Source of the DNA: Bacillota bacterium
GTDB lineage: Bacteria; Bacillota; Clostridia; Lachnospirales; Lachnospiraceae
NCBI GenBank assembly: GCA_023435645.1
Contig: JAEYRK010000088.1
Span: 1-34,293 of the forward strand
Length of the DNA: 34,293 bases
Direction of reading: 5' to 3'
This document shows, piece after piece, positions 31,883-34,293 of this stretch (positions are counted from its first letter, which is position 1; each line of letters begins with the position of its first letter). A model generated the notes under the pieces. The model made no database searches and was not told where the DNA came from. It saw only the letters and a program-made list of their open reading frames with translations. A program made the position numbers and the translations under genes.

Positions 31883-33271
31883 CTAGTCATTGATCAAGCG
31901 TATGGTTTTCCATTTACCCCGTTTCCAACGAAGAAAGAAAATAATCGCACGGATATCTTCATCCAGGGCCATTCCGATCCATACACCAACGAGTCCCAGC
32001 TTGCATACCACGCCCAGAAAGAAACCAAGTCCGAAGGCAACTGCCCACATGGAGAGGATTCCCACCATCATAGGGAACTTAATATCCCCTGTAGCCTGCA
32101 GAGAGCGGACCAGTGTGACATTGGAGCATTTGCCAATCTCTAGGAAGACCTCAACCAGCAGAATTTTTTTACCCAGCTCCAATACCTTGGGATCACTGGA
32201 GAACAGTCCGAAGAGGAAATCAGAAAACAGAAACATCGTGACGGTCATAAGGATGGAAACAAAAATAGAATTTCTTAGATTCGCCATGACCCTTTTGTCC
32301 ACCTTATCGATTTCGCCTGCCCCCATATAATTGCCGATGATTACCTGAGAGGCCTGTCCTACAGCGACAGAATAGCTGTTGGCAAACCAGGAGAAGGTCC
32401 CGGTGAGTACTCTGGTATTGATGGCAAAGGTTCCGAAGGAATTCACGATCTTCATAAGAAAAGTCATTACCATCGAAAAGCTGAAGGATTCCCCTCCGGA
32501 AGGAAGACCGATTCCAAGCAGCTTGTTCAGCTCCACCACAGGGAAGGGTTTTAAATGCTTCAGTGAAATCTTAGCTTCAAACTTCTTCAGGAATAAGAAG
32601 ATAAACATAATGACTCCGGCAAGACGGCTGATATTCGTAGCAATGGCAGAGCCAGCCACTCCAAGGGCCGGGATAGGGCCAAAGCCATTCACCAGCAGAA
32701 CATTTCCTAGGAGGTTGATGATATTGATGAGTATGGAAATCATCATGGTATCCTTCATCATCCGGTTGGATCGAAAGATGGCGGAGAAGGTTGCAATGAG
32801 ACCCTGTAGGAAGATGAAGCCTCCCACCCATTTGATGAAGATAGTGGCATCCGCTAAGATTTCCTGGGGGACCTTCATAAAGGCAAAAATCTGGTCTGTG
32901 AACAGAAGTACAATCAGGGAAATGATAATGCTGAAGATCAGGTTTACTGCAATCGACAGGGTATAGATCACTGATAATTTCTGTTTCTGCTTCGAGCCGA
33001 TATACTGGGAAACCAATATTGTCGTTGACATACTGATGACGGTAAACATAATTAATAAAAGATTGATAATCTGATTAGCATTTCCGATAGCGCCGACGGC
33101 ATTCTCTGAATAGCTCTTAACCATATATTGATCCACATTTCCGACCATCATGGTTAAGGTCATCTCGATAAAAACAGGCCAGACCAGCTTAACGAGGGAT
33201 TCATTCTTAGGCTTCATTTGTTCTGTAATTGTCCCATTCCTTTTCATGAATAGGCTGTTTAATTTTGTCAT
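31883..33271 (-). CDS. MATE family efflux transporter
   Basis: A cation-coupled multidrug and toxin extrusion transporter. The 462-residue protein has twelve predicted membrane helices in two similar halves, with conserved family features: LVWPVFIEMTLTMMVGNVDQYMV in the first helix, VSQYIGSKQ after the second, and GQASQVIIGNYMGAGE in the second half. The frame extends to 33286, but AGGAG six bases before the ATG at 33271 decides the start. Charged ends (KRGKWKTIRLIND) are inside. The gene runs against the aconitase-family gene and away from folD. A LacI/CcpA-like operator candidate lies in its promoter. Substrate unknown. Confidence 0.9.
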   Translation of the reverse strand: MTKLNSLFMKRNGTITEQMKPKNESLVKLVWPVFIEMTLTMMVGNVDQYMVKSYSENAVGAIGNANQIINLLLIMFTVISMSTTILVSQYIGSKQKQKLSVIYTLSIAVNLIFSIIISLIVLLFTDQIFAFMKVPQEILADATIFIKWVGGFIFLQGLIATFSAIFRSNRMMKDTMMISILINIINLLGNVLLVNGFGPIPALGVAGSAIATNISRLAGVIMFIFLFLKKFEAKISLKHLKPFPVVELNKLLGIGLPSGGESFSFSMVMTFLMKIVNSFGTFAINTRVLTGTFSWFANSYSVAVGQASQVIIGNYMGAGEIDKVDKRVMANLRNSIFVSILMTVTMFLFSDFLFGLFSSDPKVLELGKKILLVEVFLEIGKCSNVTLVRSLQATGDIKFPMMVGILSMWAVAFGLGFFLGVVCKLGLVGVWIGMALDEDIRAIIFFLRWKRGKWKTIRLIND

Positions 33272-33315
33272 AAGGCTCTCCTGCAATTCTTTTTCGTCTT
33301 AGGTTCTGATTCCTT

Positions 33316-33344
33316 TTTATACGCTGATGCAAACGTTTTCGCAA
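33316..33344 (-). promoter_or_regulatory. Promoter of the MATE gene with a LacI/CcpA-like operator in its spacer
   Basis: On the - strand TTGCGA (33344-33339) and TATAAA (33321-33316) are 17 bases apart. The AAACGTTT core palindrome (33331-33338), flanked to give ATGCAAACGTTTTCGC (33327-33342 on +), matches about 14 of 16 positions of the catabolite-response consensus as I know it. A repressor bound there would block RNA polymerase. Confidence 0.5.
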
Positions 33345-33414
33345 TGGTTTATATTATATTTCTTTTGTGCTAAATTTCAAGCTTCTTTTCTAGTTTTCGA
33401 CCAGCAAATATTTC

Positions 33415-33443
33415 TTGTGATATCGGATGGAATATATTAGAAT
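33415..33443 (+). promoter_or_regulatory. Promoter of folD
   Basis: TTGTGA at 33415-33420 and TAGAAT at 33438-33443 are separated by 17 bases. The leader of about 65 bases shows no tetrahydrofolate riboswitch pattern. Confidence 0.55.
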
Positions 33444-33514
33444 AGAAATGATGATTTACCAGAACAATAAGATGGGTAATACAACATAACGAAATGGATG
33501 GGAGAGATATAGAA

Positions 33515-34293
33515 ATGGCAGTTATGATCGATGGCAGAAGAATTTCTGCAGAGATTAAGGACGAGGTTAGGGAAAGAGTAGCTTTACTAAAGGAGCAAAG
33601 AGTAGATGTCACCTTATGTGTTATTCAGGTAGGAAATGATCCGGCCTCCACCGTTTATGTGGGAAATAAAAAAAAGGCTTGTAATGAGACCGGAATTCAA
33701 TCAATTTCATATGAGCTCCCGGAGGAGACTACGCAGGAGGAGCTGCTAACGCTTGTAAGAAAGCTGAATTCAGATTCGACTGTCAATGGAATCCTAGTTC
33801 AGCTTCCCTTACCAAGGCATATAGATGAAGATGTGGTAATCCAGAATATCGCAGTAGAGAAGGATGTGGATGGCTTTCATCCCCAGAGCGTTGGAAACTT
33901 AAGTATCGGTAAGAAGGGCTTTATTTCCTGTACACCGGCAGGTGTGATAGAGCTATTGAAGCGTTATGATATTCCAACGGAGGGCAAGGAATGTGTCATC
34001 GTCGGCAGAAGCAATATCGTAGGAAAGCCAATGGCGATGCTGATGCTACGGGAGAATGCGACAGTTACAATTTGTCATTCCAGAACAAGGGATTTAAAGG
34101 AAGTGACAAAGAGGGCTGATATTCTGATCGCCGCCATCGGGAAGCCTCGTTTTATTACCAGGGATTACGTGAAGGAAGGTGCAGTTATCATCGATGTCGG
34201 CATGAACAGGGATGAAAATCATAAGCTTTGTGGGGATGTGGATTACGAGGATGTATTCCCCGTCGTAAGTGCAATCACTCCGGTACCCGGTGG
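33515..34293 (+). CDS. folD: Bifunctional methylenetetrahydrofolate dehydrogenase/cyclohydrolase (3' end outside window)
   Basis: FolD interconverts 5,10-methylene-, methenyl- and 10-formyl-tetrahydrofolate in one-carbon metabolism. The visible 259 residues (of about 285) are open to the window end. Motifs are in order: VGNDPASTVYVGNKKKAC with the catalytic Tyr and Lys, GILVQLPLP, KDVDGFHPQSVG, the Rossmann segment VIVGRSNIVGKPMAMLM, and IDVGMN. The final VSAITPVPGG is the start of the conserved C-terminal signature. GGGAGAG at 33500-33506 supports the ATG at 33515. It is the first gene after a divergent MATE gene and has its own promoter. Confidence 0.95.
   Translation, partial: MAVMIDGRRISAEIKDEVRERVALLKEQRVDVTLCVIQVGNDPASTVYVGNKKKACNETGIQSISYELPEETTQEELLTLVRKLNSDSTVNGILVQLPLPRHIDEDVVIQNIAVEKDVDGFHPQSVGNLSIGKKGFISCTPAGVIELLKRYDIPTEGKECVIVGRSNIVGKPMAMLMLRENATVTICHSRTRDLKEVTKRADILIAAIGKPRFITRDYVKEGAVIIDVGMNRDENHKLCGDVDYEDVFPVVSAITPVPG

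Noticed and set aside
32379..32966. A 195-codon open frame on the + strand
   Set aside because: It lies wholly antisense within the MATE gene, has no ribosome binding site, and its composition (many Ile, Lys, Pro, Arg) is what the complement of a membrane-protein gene gives.
33444..33514. Tetrahydrofolate riboswitch before folD
   Set aside because: The leader is only about 65 bases and shows neither the conserved core nor the long-range stems of that class.

Overview
The window looks like a chromosomal segment of an anaerobic, spore-forming low-to-mid-GC Firmicute, most likely class Clostridia and probably a Lachnospiraceae-type relative. The evidence is the gene content (RNase Y, SpoIIM, ScpA/ScpB, Bacillus-type SpeA, pyrimidine-nucleoside phosphorylase), GGAGG-type ribosome binding sites before nearly every gene, and sigma-A-like promoters. 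The exact genus cannot be read from the sequence. I saw no tRNA, rRNA, phage, IS transposase or CRISPR array. Most of the window is ordinary core metabolism and cell biology; the less ordinary material is in non-coding DNA and in a few individual proteins.

Layout. 1-756: 3' part of rny with a strong terminator. 1250-2449: class I aminotransferase. 2811-5820: proC, a NUDIX ADP-ribose pyrophosphatase, spoIIM and a XerD-family recombinase, all on the + strand with about 60-base gaps and probably one transcription unit. 6037-7065 (-): DAHP synthase with its own promoter. 7392-8717: pyrimidine-nucleoside phosphorylase. 8867-10828: a membrane-anchored protein with two Ig-like domains, then a D,D-carboxypeptidase. 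11145-12766: a flavodoxin-like protein and a membrane-anchored metallophosphoesterase. 12860-14208: scpA and scpB, followed by a 230-base nested repeat and hairpin element.

14574-21163 is the most coherent block: six polyamine genes in a row (speD, speA, speE, speB, carboxynorspermidine/carboxyspermidine dehydrogenase, carboxynorspermidine/carboxyspermidine decarboxylase) behind one good promoter. It encodes both the AdoMet/aminopropyl route and the aspartate-semialdehyde/carboxyspermidine route to spermidine. The eight-base overlap of speE and speB also fits an N1-aminopropylagmatine route.

21583-23304: a second D,D-carboxypeptidase and a small two-helix membrane protein. 23497-26106: divergent uronate genes uxaC (-) and kdgK (+), whose promoters mirror each other. 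26322-28418: a methyl-accepting chemotaxis protein. 28744-29274: an unrecognised membrane-anchored protein. 29404-31689: a YbhJ-like aconitase-family hydratase. 31883-33271 (-): a MATE transporter with a LacI/CcpA-like operator candidate inside its promoter. 33515-34293: folD, cut by the window end.

Several starts differ from the longest reading frame because a ribosome binding site, or a promoter lying inside the longer frame, points to an internal ATG. The main items for follow-up are a XerD homologue at the standard xerD locus that lacks two catalytic residues, the double-pathway polyamine operon, and the repeat element behind scpB.
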